Shown here one piece after another: positions 39,066 through 47,823 of a stretch of 53,702 nt of DNA (the stretch's first letter is position 1; every line of letters starts with the position of its first letter). This DNA is from a virus, in IMG/VR virus record IMGVR_UViG_3300021375_002114, positions 1-53,702 of that record; one strand, written 5' to 3'. The notes under the pieces were generated by a model. That model saw only the letters and a list, made by a program, of their open reading frames with translations. It searched no databases and was not told where the DNA came from. Both the position numbers and the translations under genes were made by a program.

Positions 39066-40030
39066 TGACTGAAAAATTACGAGATATAGTTAGATATAGA
39101 GCTATGGTTGATAGTATAGATATGGAAACCATTCGCAGAGATATCAATACACAACTTAGCAAGGTTTGCAACGATCTTGCAATTAACAACTTTGATGCTG
39201 AAAACCTTAAAGATTGTATAATGCATAGTCATCTAAAGGTGCTGAATAATTTAGAGGACATGGCACTTGATCTAAATACATTTAAGGATGAGATCAATAA
39301 AGAGGTGAAACAGCTCGAAGCACCATACTATGAGAAAAGCAAAGAAATTTATAAAAATCATAAGCAAATGTCGCCATTGGATAAACTTAGTCAACTCAAG
39401 AACAAAGATTTGTTATTCCATGAAGATACAACTAAAACATTGATAAACGCAATAACCATTAAAATAAGCAATGAATATGCGTGTTGTCAACTTGCACCCG
39501 GATATGGCGATATTACAAAGCATCTAGTACACGGTACACCTTTGTACATTGTAGAGGAAGACAGAGAAGGATCAGTGGTTAATACAGATTTTTTCAATCA
39601 AATAATGACAAACCGTATTGCTTGGTATACAATGGATGATAACGACGAAGAAATATTATCAGCACTTCCGCAAAATCAAATTGCATGCTTTGTTGTAATT
39701 GACTATTTTAATTTTAAGTCTGAGGATATTATTGCAAAATATTTACAATCAATATACAAGTGTTTACGTCCAGGCGGCACAGTAATTTTTACCTTTAATA
39801 ACTGTGATTATCCAAATGCTATTGACAAAGTTGATGAAATGTACTATTGTTATACAACAGGAACGAAAATAAAAAAAATATGTTCTTCTATTGGGTTTGA
39901 AATACAAAGACTTACTGCAATGGGTTATGATCAGCTAGACAATGGTATTAGTTGGTTAGAAATTAAAAAGCCAGGAGAGCTTAATACAATACGATCGGCA
40001 CAAGGACTTGCCAGCATAGAAAAATTATAA
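39065..40030 (+). CDS. Methyltransferase-like protein between polymerase and clamp
   Basis: 321-residue protein. The first 120 residues are helical and coiled-coil-like. The rest looks like a class I methyltransferase: ACCQLAPGYGDITKHL (cofactor site), PLYIVEED (acidic ribose residue), CFVVIDYFNF and LRPGGTVIFTFNNCD (the usual PGG turn and strand). The glycine-rich motif is imperfect and no target motif is seen, so it may be inactive or act on protein or small molecules. The ATG overlaps the polymerase stop by 1 base, suggesting a replication-linked role. Confidence 0.68.
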   Translation: MTEKLRDIVRYRAMVDSIDMETIRRDINTQLSKVCNDLAINNFDAENLKDCIMHSHLKVLNNLEDMALDLNTFKDEINKEVKQLEAPYYEKSKEIYKNHKQMSPLDKLSQLKNKDLLFHEDTTKTLINAITIKISNEYACCQLAPGYGDITKHLVHGTPLYIVEEDREGSVVNTDFFNQIMTNRIAWYTMDDNDEEILSALPQNQIACFVVIDYFNFKSEDIIAKYLQSIYKCLRPGGTVIFTFNNCDYPNAIDKVDEMYYCYTTGTKIKKICSSIGFEIQRLTAMGYDQLDNGISWLEIKKPGELNTIRSAQGLASIEKL

Positions 40031-40045
40031 ACTGGAGAAGAAAAC

Positions 40046-40777
40046 ATGAGAGACTACTTACTAGATTTAGTTGAACACAGCTATGACTTAGGTTGTATTG
40101 ACCTAATTAAAGTTACAGGAACAGATACTGTTACATCAGTAGATGGACTTGCAGAAGACAAGAGTGTTGTGTTACAAGCAAAGTTTGCCGCACCTGTTGC
40201 AGACTATATTGGTACATTTGGTATGCCCAACTTAGCAAAACTAAAGATCTTGCTTAACATTGGCGAGTACAAAGAAAACGCAGACATCAGTGTTAAGAGA
40301 CAAGACCGCAATGGTGAACAAGCACCAGTAGGCTTACATTTTAAAAACGCCGCTGGTGACTTTAAGAATGACTATAGGTTTATGGTTAGCGAAATTGTTA
40401 ACGAAAAACTAAAAGGCGTAAAGATGAAAGATGTGCCTTGGGATATTGAATTTGAGCCAACCACTGCAAGCATTATGAGATTGAAAATGCAAGCACAGGC
40501 AAATGCTGAAGAAACAACATTTCAAACCAAAACAGAAGATGGACATTTAAAGTTCTTGTTTGGTGATCATAGTACACACGCAGGCGACTTTGTGTTCCAA
40601 CATGATGTAGGTGGTAAACTTACTAAAGCATGGAGTTGGCCGGTGCAACAGTTCATAGCAATTATGAATCTAACTGGCGATAAAACTGTGAGAATAAGTG
40701 ACAGTGGTGCAACTAAGATTACTGTTGATTCAGGTATTGCAGTTTACAATTACATTCTTCCAGCACAGAGCAAGTAA
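40046..40777 (+). CDS. 45: Sliding clamp (gp45-like processivity factor)
   Basis: 243-residue protein matching T4 gp45 in length (228 aa) and order of elements: an N-terminal DYIGTFGMPNLAKLKILL segment analogous to the clamp interdomain strand, repeated two-domain beta/alpha layout, and IMRLKMQAQ with FQTKTEDGHLKFLFGD in the second domain. It would form a trimeric ring that tethers gp43 and, in T4, activates late transcription. RBS GGAGAAG. It overlaps the TGT-like gene by one base. Recognised by pattern rather than strict identity. Confidence 0.8.
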   Translation: MRDYLLDLVEHSYDLGCIDLIKVTGTDTVTSVDGLAEDKSVVLQAKFAAPVADYIGTFGMPNLAKLKILLNIGEYKENADISVKRQDRNGEQAPVGLHFKNAAGDFKNDYRFMVSEIVNEKLKGVKMKDVPWDIEFEPTTASIMRLKMQAQANAEETTFQTKTEDGHLKFLFGDHSTHAGDFVFQHDVGGKLTKAWSWPVQQFIAIMNLTGDKTVRISDSGATKITVDSGIAVYNYILPAQSK

Positions 40778-42324
40778 TGCTAGTACAAGACAACCTAACT
40801 GATAAGCAAAGCGATTATGCAATATTTTTGCCAGCGATAAGCAGTTTCTATGCAACCTATATTGGTGCAGAACGTTATCCAGACAAGGTCAAAAGCATAA
40901 TTGGTGATAGGTTGCCTAAAGGTATTCCTAATATGGAAGCAATGAATTGGCTTAATAAACAAGAAGCATTGTTTCCTTACAAGTGGAGCCTATACAGTGC
41001 TGGACATGCTAACATGGATTTGACTGTGCATGTACCTAAAGAAGATATGGTACGTGGTAGAAGTGCTGATACTATTATGGTTGCTGACTCAGGTGGATTC
41101 CAGATTGCAAAAGGTGTATGGCCGGGTGCGTGGGCCGATACAAAAGACAAAGCCGCACAAAAGAAACGTGAAGCAGTTATCAAATGGCAAAGTGGTATTG
41201 CAAACTATGGTATGACATTGGATATCCCAACATGGACGTACTTGGATCCAAAAGCAAGTGAAGCATGTGGTATTAAAAGTTATCAAGACGCAGTTGATGC
41301 AACACTGTTTAATAACGAATTCTTTATGGAAGCCAGAGGCAAAGATCTAAAAATACTAAACGTGCTACAAGGTTCAAATCACACAGAAGCTGACCAATGG
41401 TACAACACTATGAAGAAGTTCTGTTCAGACAAGTATGACAAGCCATTTGATGGTTGGGGTATGGGTGGACAAAATATGTGTGATCTACATCTTATACTTC
41501 GACGTTTGGTTACAATTATACATGAAGGCTTGTTAGAAAAAGGCCAACATGATTGGATGCACTTTTTAGGCACAAGCAAACTAGAATGGGCATTGCTACT
41601 TACAGATATACAACGCAGTGTTAGACGTCACCATAATTCAAACTTTACAGTAAGTTTTGACTGTGCATCGCCTTTCTTAGCAACTGCTAACGGACAGGTA
41701 TACACAAGACTACGTGCAGATGATAGAGGTAAAAAGTGGAGTTACTTGATGGAAGCCACTGCTGATAATTTAAAATATGCATATGGTACAGACAAGTTTA
41801 GTGATGTGGTAGTACGTGATGGTATACATGAACGTTTTGATGATAGTCCAATCAGTGCTGGTTGTACCATAGGAGATATTTGTAAGTATGGAGTAGGTGA
41901 CAAAAATAAAATTGGTACGCCTAAGATACTAGCAGGAGATATCGACAGAGATAAAAACGGTAACCCAATACTAGATAGCAACGGCAATCAAATCGTTCGT
42001 GGTCGTGATTCAACTAGTTGGGATAGTTTTAGTTATGCACTGCTCATGGGTCATAATGTATGGCAACATATATATGCAGTACAAGAATCAAACAGATTAT
42101 ACGATCAAGGTATAATGCCTGCGATGCTAGTTAATGAAACATTTACAAAAGTTACTGTGCGTGATGTTATTGACGAAGTGTTTGCACAAAAAGACTTTGA
42201 TAAAAGTATGCTTTTACTAGAAAAGCATAGCAAGTTACTAGACAGTGTAATCGGTGGATCAAGAGGCACAACTGGTAAGAAAATTGTTAATAGTAAAACA
42301 CAATTTAATGCATTATTTGATTGA
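40777..42324 (+). CDS. TGT/DpdA-like guanine transglycosylase
   Basis: 515-residue TIM-barrel-type protein of the tRNA-guanine transglycosylase superfamily. VADSGGFQ (about 100-107) carries the family Asp; NVLQG and GWGMGG match base-recognition segments; SFDCASPFLA replaces the nucleophile block FDCVxPTR, keeping its Asp. The classic CxCxxC..H zinc site is not evident. The size and changed block favour phage DpdA, which swaps guanine in DNA for preQ0-type bases, over a tRNA-queuine enzyme. FolE and a QueD-like protein lie nearby. It overlaps the clamp stop by one base, consistent with replication-linked DNA modification. Confidence 0.75.
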   Translation: MLVQDNLTDKQSDYAIFLPAISSFYATYIGAERYPDKVKSIIGDRLPKGIPNMEAMNWLNKQEALFPYKWSLYSAGHANMDLTVHVPKEDMVRGRSADTIMVADSGGFQIAKGVWPGAWADTKDKAAQKKREAVIKWQSGIANYGMTLDIPTWTYLDPKASEACGIKSYQDAVDATLFNNEFFMEARGKDLKILNVLQGSNHTEADQWYNTMKKFCSDKYDKPFDGWGMGGQNMCDLHLILRRLVTIIHEGLLEKGQHDWMHFLGTSKLEWALLLTDIQRSVRRHHNSNFTVSFDCASPFLATANGQVYTRLRADDRGKKWSYLMEATADNLKYAYGTDKFSDVVVRDGIHERFDDSPISAGCTIGDICKYGVGDKNKIGTPKILAGDIDRDKNGNPILDSNGNQIVRGRDSTSWDSFSYALLMGHNVWQHIYAVQESNRLYDQGIMPAMLVNETFTKVTVRDVIDEVFAQKDFDKSMLLLEKHSKLLDSVIGGSRGTTGKKIVNSKTQFNALFD

Positions 42325-42349
42325 CATAAGCACAATAGTGTTGTATAAT
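42321..42349 (+). promoter_or_regulatory. Consensus sigma70 early promoter
   Basis: Perfect TTGACA (42321-42326) overlapping the stop codon of the TGT-like gene, 17-base spacer, perfect TATAAT (42344-42349). Serves the cluster starting at 42375. Confidence 0.87.
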
Positions 42350-42374
42350 ATTAACTTAACAATGAGGAATAGGT

Positions 42375-43103
42375 ATGAATATCGACGAACCACAACAGTC
42401 TGACAAGGATATGAAAGAAGCAAAAATACATGCTGAAACACAAGAACGTCTATTGCCCGGCATGCAATACGGAGCATGGTTACAATGGTTTCATCGTAAC
42501 TGCAATCCACGCAACTACTTAGAAATTGGTGTAAACACAGGTAGAAGTTTGCAGTATGCATTGTCGCACACTCCATGTATTGGCATTGATCCAAATCCTG
42601 TGCTTGAATACAATTTGTCTGATAAACAAAAAGTTTATAAAATGGATAGTGATAGTTTCTTTGCACAAGAAAATGTTGAACAATTGCTTGGTGATAAAAT
42701 TGAACTAGCATTTATTGACGGATTACATCATTATGATCAAGTACTAAAGGACTTTATTAATGTTGAAAAACATTCAGACGAAGATACTATAGTACTGCTA
42801 CATGATATCTACCCTGTTGTTCCTGAAACTGCAACTCGTGAATGGAATACGTTTTATTGGGCAGGTGATACGTGGAAATTTATGCATATTATTGACAAAT
42901 ACAGACCAGATCTCAATATAATAACTATTCCAACATTTCCGACTGGTTTAGGATTTGTAAACAACTTAGATGCAACCAATACTATACTAGAAGACAACTT
43001 TGACACCATACTTGCAGAGTTTGATGAACTAGAGTATGATTTAAAAAATCCTGTAAATTTAATTGAAAACAATCCTGAGGAAATTATTACGTGCCTAAGT
43101 TAG
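42375..43103 (+). CDS. Class I SAM methyltransferase (Methyltransf_24-like)
   Basis: 242-residue soluble methyltransferase. YLEIGVNTGRSL (motif I) is followed by IGIDPNP (acidic ribose contact), ELAFIDGLHHYDQVLKDF (the FIDG-xH-Y motif typical of the family) and TIVLLHDIYPV. It has no DNA-methyltransferase DPPY motif, so the target is probably sugar or small molecule, as is usual for its family in glycan clusters. RBS TGAGGAA. Overlaps the next gene by 13 bases. Confidence 0.8.
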   Translation: MNIDEPQQSDKDMKEAKIHAETQERLLPGMQYGAWLQWFHRNCNPRNYLEIGVNTGRSLQYALSHTPCIGIDPNPVLEYNLSDKQKVYKMDSDSFFAQENVEQLLGDKIELAFIDGLHHYDQVLKDFINVEKHSDEDTIVLLHDIYPVVPETATREWNTFYWAGDTWKFMHIIDKYRPDLNIITIPTFPTGLGFVNNLDATNTILEDNFDTILAEFDELEYDLKNPVNLIENNPEEIITCLS

Positions 43104-43606
43104 ATTATGACAACATTGAATTGTTTACTGGTAAAGAAGTAGAGCATACTCCAGCATATGGTATGCAGACACTGTTTGTAAATGGCAAACCTAGTGTTGA
43201 TAAAATACTAGAACATTCAGTTGAGCATGTGTATATGGGTGCCAATCATTTGGACATTGATTACAAAAATGCAGAAGAACTATCATACTTCAATAGTACT
43301 ATCAGTAGTTTACTTGCAAAAGGATTTTATGTAACACTTGACTATGATGCACATCAACACAATGTGATGTTGCATGCACTAGATAAAATTATTTGGCGTA
43401 GCAAAAGGTTTATTCCAATGCTTAGTGTACATATTCCTAAAGTAGAGGATCATAGTAATTTGACTATAAAGATTGCTGATCAGAACTTTAAAGGCAGTAA
43501 CGGTGGTGTATGGTGCATGAACATGAACGATGTGCCGCCACTAAAGTTTACGCCATGGAGTGCATATGAAGATGATGAAGCCGTAGAATACAAGGAGCCA
43601 TTCTAA
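43091..43606 (+). CDS. Hypothetical protein (171 aa)
   Basis: 171-residue protein starting at a GTG inside the methyltransferase gene and ending in a one-base overlap with the QueD-like gene. KGFYVTLDYDAHQHNVM and RFIPMLSVHIPKVE look like consecutive strand-helix units of a partial barrel, but there is no CxxxCxxC cluster. Adjacency to the QueD-like gene makes a deazaguanine-pathway accessory possible; this is speculative. Confidence 0.68.
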   Translation: MPKLDYDNIELFTGKEVEHTPAYGMQTLFVNGKPSVDKILEHSVEHVYMGANHLDIDYKNAEELSYFNSTISSLLAKGFYVTLDYDAHQHNVMLHALDKIIWRSKRFIPMLSVHIPKVEDHSNLTIKIADQNFKGSNGGVWCMNMNDVPPLKFTPWSAYEDDEAVEYKEPF

Positions 43607-44016
43607 TGATACAAGAAGAACGTGAAGCAATCGAAAGTGCAAAAGACAAAGCAACTAGACAGATATGGGTTACATTTAAAAAGGAAGGTATACACAAGTA
43701 TCCAGCCGCACTAGATGATCCTAAACTAGCAACTGGTGATGAGTATGATGTAAGTTTTTTAGGCTATCCGCATAGACACATATTTCACTTTCGTGTAGCA
43801 ATAGCAGTATTCCACAATGACAGAGACATTGAGTTTATACAGTTCAAACGTTGGTTAGAAAACTTGTACAAGGAAGATATACTTAACTTGGATTATAAAA
43901 GTTGTGAAATGATAGCGGATGATATCTACACCGAAGTGGCCGCTAAATACCCAGGGAGAGCAGTAACAATCGAAGTCAGTGAAGATGGAGAAAATGGTTG
44001 TTGCATAAGTTATTAG
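43606..44016 (+). CDS. QueD/6-pyruvoyltetrahydropterin synthase-like T-fold protein
   Basis: 136-residue T-fold-like protein. GIHKYPAA (His30) and YPHRHIF (His56 and His58) reproduce the H...HxH zinc triad of QueD/PTPS enzymes, CEMIADDIYTEV resembles the family's pT.E.la..i helix, and IEVSEDGENGC gives the acidic residue (Glu126). The usual catalytic cysteine before the HxH is not present. QueD makes 6-carboxytetrahydropterin from the FolE product on the way to preQ0. With FolE at 49426 and the TGT-like gene at 40777 it suggests a 7-deazaguanine pathway. Family assignment moderate. Confidence 0.6.
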   Translation: MIQEEREAIESAKDKATRQIWVTFKKEGIHKYPAALDDPKLATGDEYDVSFLGYPHRHIFHFRVAIAVFHNDRDIEFIQFKRWLENLYKEDILNLDYKSCEMIADDIYTEVAAKYPGRAVTIEVSEDGENGCCISY

Positions 44017-44017
44017 T

Positions 44018-45067
44018 ATGAAAATTGAAATTACTGCAAATAAACCTTTAGGAAAATATTATCTTAAAAATTTAAAAGATCAAGTAATACAGTTTACAAA
44101 TCATGAATCATTTGATATTCCAACTGGTTGGTATAACTTTATCTTAGAATACACTGGAGAACATATAGACCTTACGGACATAAAAGTAAATGGAGAAACA
44201 CTTCGACAATATTTTTACACAGGTTTTTTTACAGAGTCTAGCACAGGTAAACGATTTCAACCTGCAAATGCAGTATGGACAGAAGGTTATTACAGTATAT
44301 GGTTGCATACAGAATTTGGATTTCTAGAAACTTTTATGCAACAGAATATTAGAAACGGAGATTTTGGATTAGACAAATTTCCTCTTTATCTACATACAGT
44401 GGATAAACCTATTGATATCGATACAAATTGGCCAGAACGAATAAAAAGTTATTACAGAGCTGGACACGGCCCAGGATGGTGGAGAAAAGGAACATTGGCA
44501 GAACCTTATGATATAGTTGCACCAGAAAAAATATCAAACATTGACAGACAAAAAATTATACACGATATAGAATTAGATTGTAAATTAGTAATTGAAAAAG
44601 ACATATCACAGTTTGGAAAACAAGATGGTAAAACACGTATATTACATCGTAAGGTTATGACTGAACATGCCCATTTGCCATTTACAGAACTTGATCAAAT
44701 TGAAAATAAAGAACTTAGAAAATTGTGCGAACAGATTGGTTTCACACGTATGTTGGATATAAACTTACAAACATTGCCCGCAGGTGGAAGTTTTAAGCCA
44801 CACATTGATGATGCATATATTCAAGATCCATATGGCATAAAAGAAGCAATGTATTATACTAAAGGTCCAGTAATTTTTTTACTTAACTTGCAAGAACAAG
44901 AAGCAGAAGAAAACAAATATAAGTTAGGACCAGCAGGACTTGTCCCTATAAATGATGGAGTATTTTTTAATCAACAATATTTCTCACACTGTTCAATTAA
45001 CAACAGCAATTATGATCGACCTATGTTAATATTACAAGGTGATAGAAATATACATTACGACTACTAG
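44018..45067 (+). CDS. 2-oxoglutarate/Fe(II) oxygenase-like protein
   Basis: 349-residue protein. The C-terminal 120 residues carry an Fe(II) site: SFKPHIDDAY (His262, Asp264) and YFSHCSIN (His324) with DRPMLILQG downstream, the layout of jelly-roll 2OG oxygenases. The N-terminal 200 residues are unassigned and contain aromatic-rich strands. The start follows the QueD-like stop by one base without a strong ribosome site. Possible substrates are a nucleoside base, a sugar or a protein; unknown. Confidence 0.68.
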   Translation: MKIEITANKPLGKYYLKNLKDQVIQFTNHESFDIPTGWYNFILEYTGEHIDLTDIKVNGETLRQYFYTGFFTESSTGKRFQPANAVWTEGYYSIWLHTEFGFLETFMQQNIRNGDFGLDKFPLYLHTVDKPIDIDTNWPERIKSYYRAGHGPGWWRKGTLAEPYDIVAPEKISNIDRQKIIHDIELDCKLVIEKDISQFGKQDGKTRILHRKVMTEHAHLPFTELDQIENKELRKLCEQIGFTRMLDINLQTLPAGGSFKPHIDDAYIQDPYGIKEAMYYTKGPVIFLLNLQEQEAEENKYKLGPAGLVPINDGVFFNQQYFSHCSINNSNYDRPMLILQGDRNIHYDY

Positions 45068-45343
45068 ATGGAGACATTTGTATTATGCTTGGTAATCTTA
45101 TTAGTCATTGTGGCGGCCATGAGTATAGGCCTCCTAAGAGGCCGACGTGTAAGCGGCAGTTGCGGTGGTGTGTCAGGAGAGTGCTCTGTATGTGGCAAAG
45201 ACAGTGCAGACGACCAACTAAAACAAATGAAGAAGGATCCTAACAAAAGGATCAACAGTGATAATATGACAGACGTTCAGAAAATGGACGCAGGCTTTAC
45301 TCACGGCACCTATAACATAAACGGAAGAGATGTGGACTTTTAA
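45068..45343 (+). CDS. NqrM-like small membrane protein
   Basis: 91-residue protein with one N-terminal membrane segment (about 4-23), then the pattern MSIGLLRGRRVSGSCGG (18-34), with cysteines at 32, 39 and 42. This fits NqrM, a maturation factor thought to deliver iron to the Na+-translocating NADH:quinone reductase: TM, G-x-x-x-x-R-x-x-x-GSCGG and a small Cys cluster. The C-terminal 45 residues are extra. Its presence in a phage is unexpected and may support host respiration. It begins directly after the preceding stop. Confidence 0.65.
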   Translation: METFVLCLVILLVIVAAMSIGLLRGRRVSGSCGGVSGECSVCGKDSADDQLKQMKKDPNKRINSDNMTDVQKMDAGFTHGTYNINGRDVDF

Positions 45344-46381
45344 ATGCGAATCGAACAAGATATAAAATTAGATTACAAAGACGTATTGTTTAAACCAAAA
45401 CGCAGTACACTTGAAAGTCGTCGAGAAGTACGTTTAGAAAGAACTTTCAACTTTCATAACAGTGGACAACAGTGGGTTGGTGTACCCATTATGGCCAGCA
45501 ACATGGATGGAGTTGGCACTTTCTCAATGGCTAAAGTTCTACAAGAACACAAGATGCTAACAGTAATACGTAAACATTACACACTTGAAGATTGGCAACG
45601 TGCCAAAGGCGTAAAAATGCAATACGTAAGTGTTTGCACAGGTACTGCGGCTATTTGGAATGATGATGCAGTTGATTACCAAACAATGAAAGCAGTGTTG
45701 GCAATGTATCCAGACATTCCGTTCATAACAGTTGACGTTGCTAATGCATATCATGAAAACTTTGGACACTTTATTGCAAGATTACGAGATGAATATCCTG
45801 ATAAAACAATCATTGCTGGCAATGTTATTACAGGTGAAATGACTGAAGAACTTATCATACGTGGTGCTGATATTATAAAATGTGGTATTGGCCCTGGATC
45901 AGTATGCACAACAAGATTGATGACAGGCGTTGGTGTCCCACAACTATCAGGTATTATTGAGTGTGCTGATGCCGCTAACGGTATTGGTGGACACATTGTT
46001 GCGGACGGAGGTTGTGTATATCCAGGTGATGTTGCAAAAGCATTTGGTGCCGGAGCACACATGGTTATGTTAGGTGGAATGTTAGCAGGCACAGATGAAT
46101 CAGAAGGCAAAGTAGTAGATGGAAAAATACAGTTTTATGGTATGAGTTCAGACACTGCAATGGAAAAGCATGGCAATAGAAAAGATGGCTATAGAGGTGC
46201 AGAAGGCAAGGTAGTTGAACTGCCCTACAAAGGCGCAGTTGAAAACACTGTTACTGAAATACTAGGCGGTGTGCGTAGTGCATGCACATACATTGGCGCC
46301 AAACGCATTAAAGATATGCCAAAGTGTACAACGTTTGTTCGATGTTTACAAAATGTTAATGATGTGTTTGGAAGACAATGA
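45344..46381 (+). CDS. guaC: GMP reductase
   Basis: 345-residue GMP reductase, converting GMP and NADPH to IMP and ammonia. The N-terminus [20 protein letters not shown] is nearly that of E. coli Gua[10 protein letters not shown] holds the catalytic cysteine (C188), and [20 protein letters not shown] and FYGMSS follow as in GuaC. No CBS domain is present, which excludes standard IMP dehydrogenase. Length equals E. coli GuaC (347 aa). It overlaps the next gene by 4 bases. With Apt it points to control of purine pools during infection. Confidence 0.94.
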   Translation: MRIEQDIKLDYKDVLFKPKRSTLESRREVRLERTFNFHNSGQQWVGVPIMASNMDGVGTFSMAKVLQEHKMLTVIRKHYTLEDWQRAKGVKMQYVSVCTGTAAIWNDDAVDYQTMKAVLAMYPDIPFITVDVANAYHENFGHFIARLRDEYPDKTIIAGNVITGEMTEELIIRGADIIKCGIGPGSVCTTRLMTGVGVPQLSGIIECADAANGIGGHIVADGGCVYPGDVAKAFGAGAHMVMLGGMLAGTDESEGKVVDGKIQFYGMSSDTAMEKHGNRKDGYRGAEGKVVELPYKGAVENTVTEILGGVRSACTYIGAKRIKDMPKCTTFVRCLQNVNDVFGRQ

Positions 46382-46578
46382 AAGTAGATCCAAGATCAAT
46401 ACATGTAGATCAACGTAAACAAGATACAAGGCGAGATGCTTGGGATCGTGACTATATGGGCGACCATTATGTAAAGCCTCAACCGCATACTGATAAACGT
46501 ATGGAAAATGCAAAACCAGTTTTTGTATTTGCTTTTTTCTATGTAATGATATTAATCATGATCAGTTCGGCAACCTAA
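46378..46578 (+). CDS. Small C-terminally anchored protein
   Basis: 66-residue protein: a charged, basic-acidic N-terminus ([19 protein letters not shown]) and a hydrophobic C-terminal segment ([18 protein letters not shown]). It looks like a tail-anchored inner-membrane peptide. It overlaps guaC by 4 bases (ATGA) and ends just before two promoter motifs. A role in host membrane remodelling, holin-like or respiratory assembly is possible, but there is no direct evidence. Confidence 0.65.
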   Translation: MKVDPRSIHVDQRKQDTRRDAWDRDYMGDHYVKPQPHTDKRMENAKPVFVFAFFYVMILIMISSAT

Positions 46579-46583
46579 ATACT
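46576..46583 (+). promoter_or_regulatory. Late-promoter-like CTAAATAC motif
   Basis: CTAAATAC overlapping the end of the preceding gene and touching the TTGACA box of the sigma70 promoter that follows, so the glycosyltransferase gene may be read both early and late. Confidence 0.4.
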
Positions 46584-46612
46584 TGACATATTCATATATT
46601 TGTAATACAATA
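46584..46612 (+). promoter_or_regulatory. sigma70-like promoter
   Basis: TTGACA (46584-46589), a 17-base spacer and TACAAT (46607-46612). It lies before the glycosyltransferase at 46636, which has a strong AAGGAG site. Confidence 0.78.
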
Positions 46613-46635
46613 AAGCATATTTTGAAGGAGTAAAC

Positions 46636-47823
46636 ATGCGTAAACTTTTCTACATGGGTCTTGAATCTTATGAGGCACGTTATACACTACAACTAACTGA
46701 ATGGAATCGACGTGTATTTGATCGTAGAGGACTTGATGTTGTATATGTTCCAGGCACAACTATTGATGATACAAAAAGTATTAGTGTTGGACAAGTGTTA
46801 GATGCACATGGAAGAAGTTACTTTGGTATGAGCCAAATAATGAATCTAGTACAGATGATGCGTAATGGTGATTGTACTGGAGATGATGTAATTTACTTTG
46901 AAGATATGTTTCAACCAGGTATTGAGAGTCTGCCATATATTATGGACCAGATTCCAGATAACCAAAGACCCCGAGTGTATGTACGCTGTCTTGCCCAAGC
47001 AATTGATCCAGATGATTTCGTACATGTTTGGGGCATGTCCAAATGGATGGGCCTATATGAGAAAATGGTATGTGAGTTTGCCACAGTCTTGGCTACCAAT
47101 GAAGAGATGGTAGCACACATGAAGATTGCTGGTTGGGAGTCACCTATATACAATATCTCAGGCTTAGCCTTTGGCAAGGAGGAAGTTCAGGAAAGGTTGG
47201 GCGAACGGATAAAGCCTTTCCATGAACGTGCTAATAGAATTTGTTTCAGTGCAAGATTTGATCAAGAGAAGCAACCAGACTTCTTTATGGATCTAGTAGA
47301 ACGTTACAGTGAGCAACATCCAGGTGCTCAAACATTTGCAATACTACAAGGTGGTCCGCTTAGAAGTAACAATGAAAAGTATATCACTCGTGCAAGAGAA
47401 CTACAGTCACGTGGCATACTAGAAATACATGAGAACTTACAAAAGCATGAATACTATAAAATACTAAATGATAGTAGAGTATTGTTTAATTGTGCTTTAC
47501 AAGATTGGGTGAGCAATACTGTCAGTGAAGCAGATGCATTAGGTTGTAATGTATTGTATCCAGCATACAGAAGTTTTCCAGAAACATTTGCAAACGATCC
47601 TAATAGGTTATATGTTCCTTGGAGCATTGATGACGTTGAAGTTAAACTAGGCAACCTACTAAAAGAAGCACATCACAACATGGGCTTGATAAGCGATCAT
47701 ACAGATGGTACTGTTGATAGAGTTGTTGATATCATGCAAGGCAACGGAGAACAATGGTTACGTACAGGCAATAGATATAGAGATCATGTTGCTGGTGCAA
47801 AATATGCGGTTAACAAGATATGA
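46636..47823 (+). CDS. Glycosyltransferase family 4-like (GT-B)
   Basis: 395-residue GT-B glycosyltransferase. The N-terminal half is variable; the C-terminal half has ICFSARFDQEKQPDFFMDLV (the sugar-nucleotide-binding R...K-P-x-F segment), HENLQKHEYYKILND, and TVSEADALGCNVLYP, which corresponds to the GT4 E-x7-E region (E in SEA). It has no signal peptide. AAGGAG lies before the ATG, and its stop overlaps galE by 4 bases. It likely adds the sugar that GalE makes. Confidence 0.8.
   Translation: MRKLFYMGLESYEARYTLQLTEWNRRVFDRRGLDVVYVPGTTIDDTKSISVGQVLDAHGRSYFGMSQIMNLVQMMRNGDCTGDDVIYFEDMFQPGIESLPYIMDQIPDNQRPRVYVRCLAQAIDPDDFVHVWGMSKWMGLYEKMVCEFATVLATNEEMVAHMKIAGWESPIYNISGLAFGKEEVQERLGERIKPFHERANRICFSARFDQEKQPDFFMDLVERYSEQHPGAQTFAILQGGPLRSNNEKYITRARELQSRGILEIHENLQKHEYYKILNDSRVLFNCALQDWVSNTVSEADALGCNVLYPAYRSFPETFANDPNRLYVPWSIDDVEVKLGNLLKEAHHNMGLISDHTDGTVDRVVDIMQGNGEQWLRTGNRYRDHVAGAKYAVNKI

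Noticed and set aside
43945-43952. TAAATAC-type box inside the QueD-like gene
   Set aside because: It lies in the middle of coding sequence, with no gene start nearby, so it is probably chance in AT-rich DNA.
45344-46381. IMP dehydrogenase
   Set aside because: No CBS insert, and the N-terminus and length match GMP reductase.
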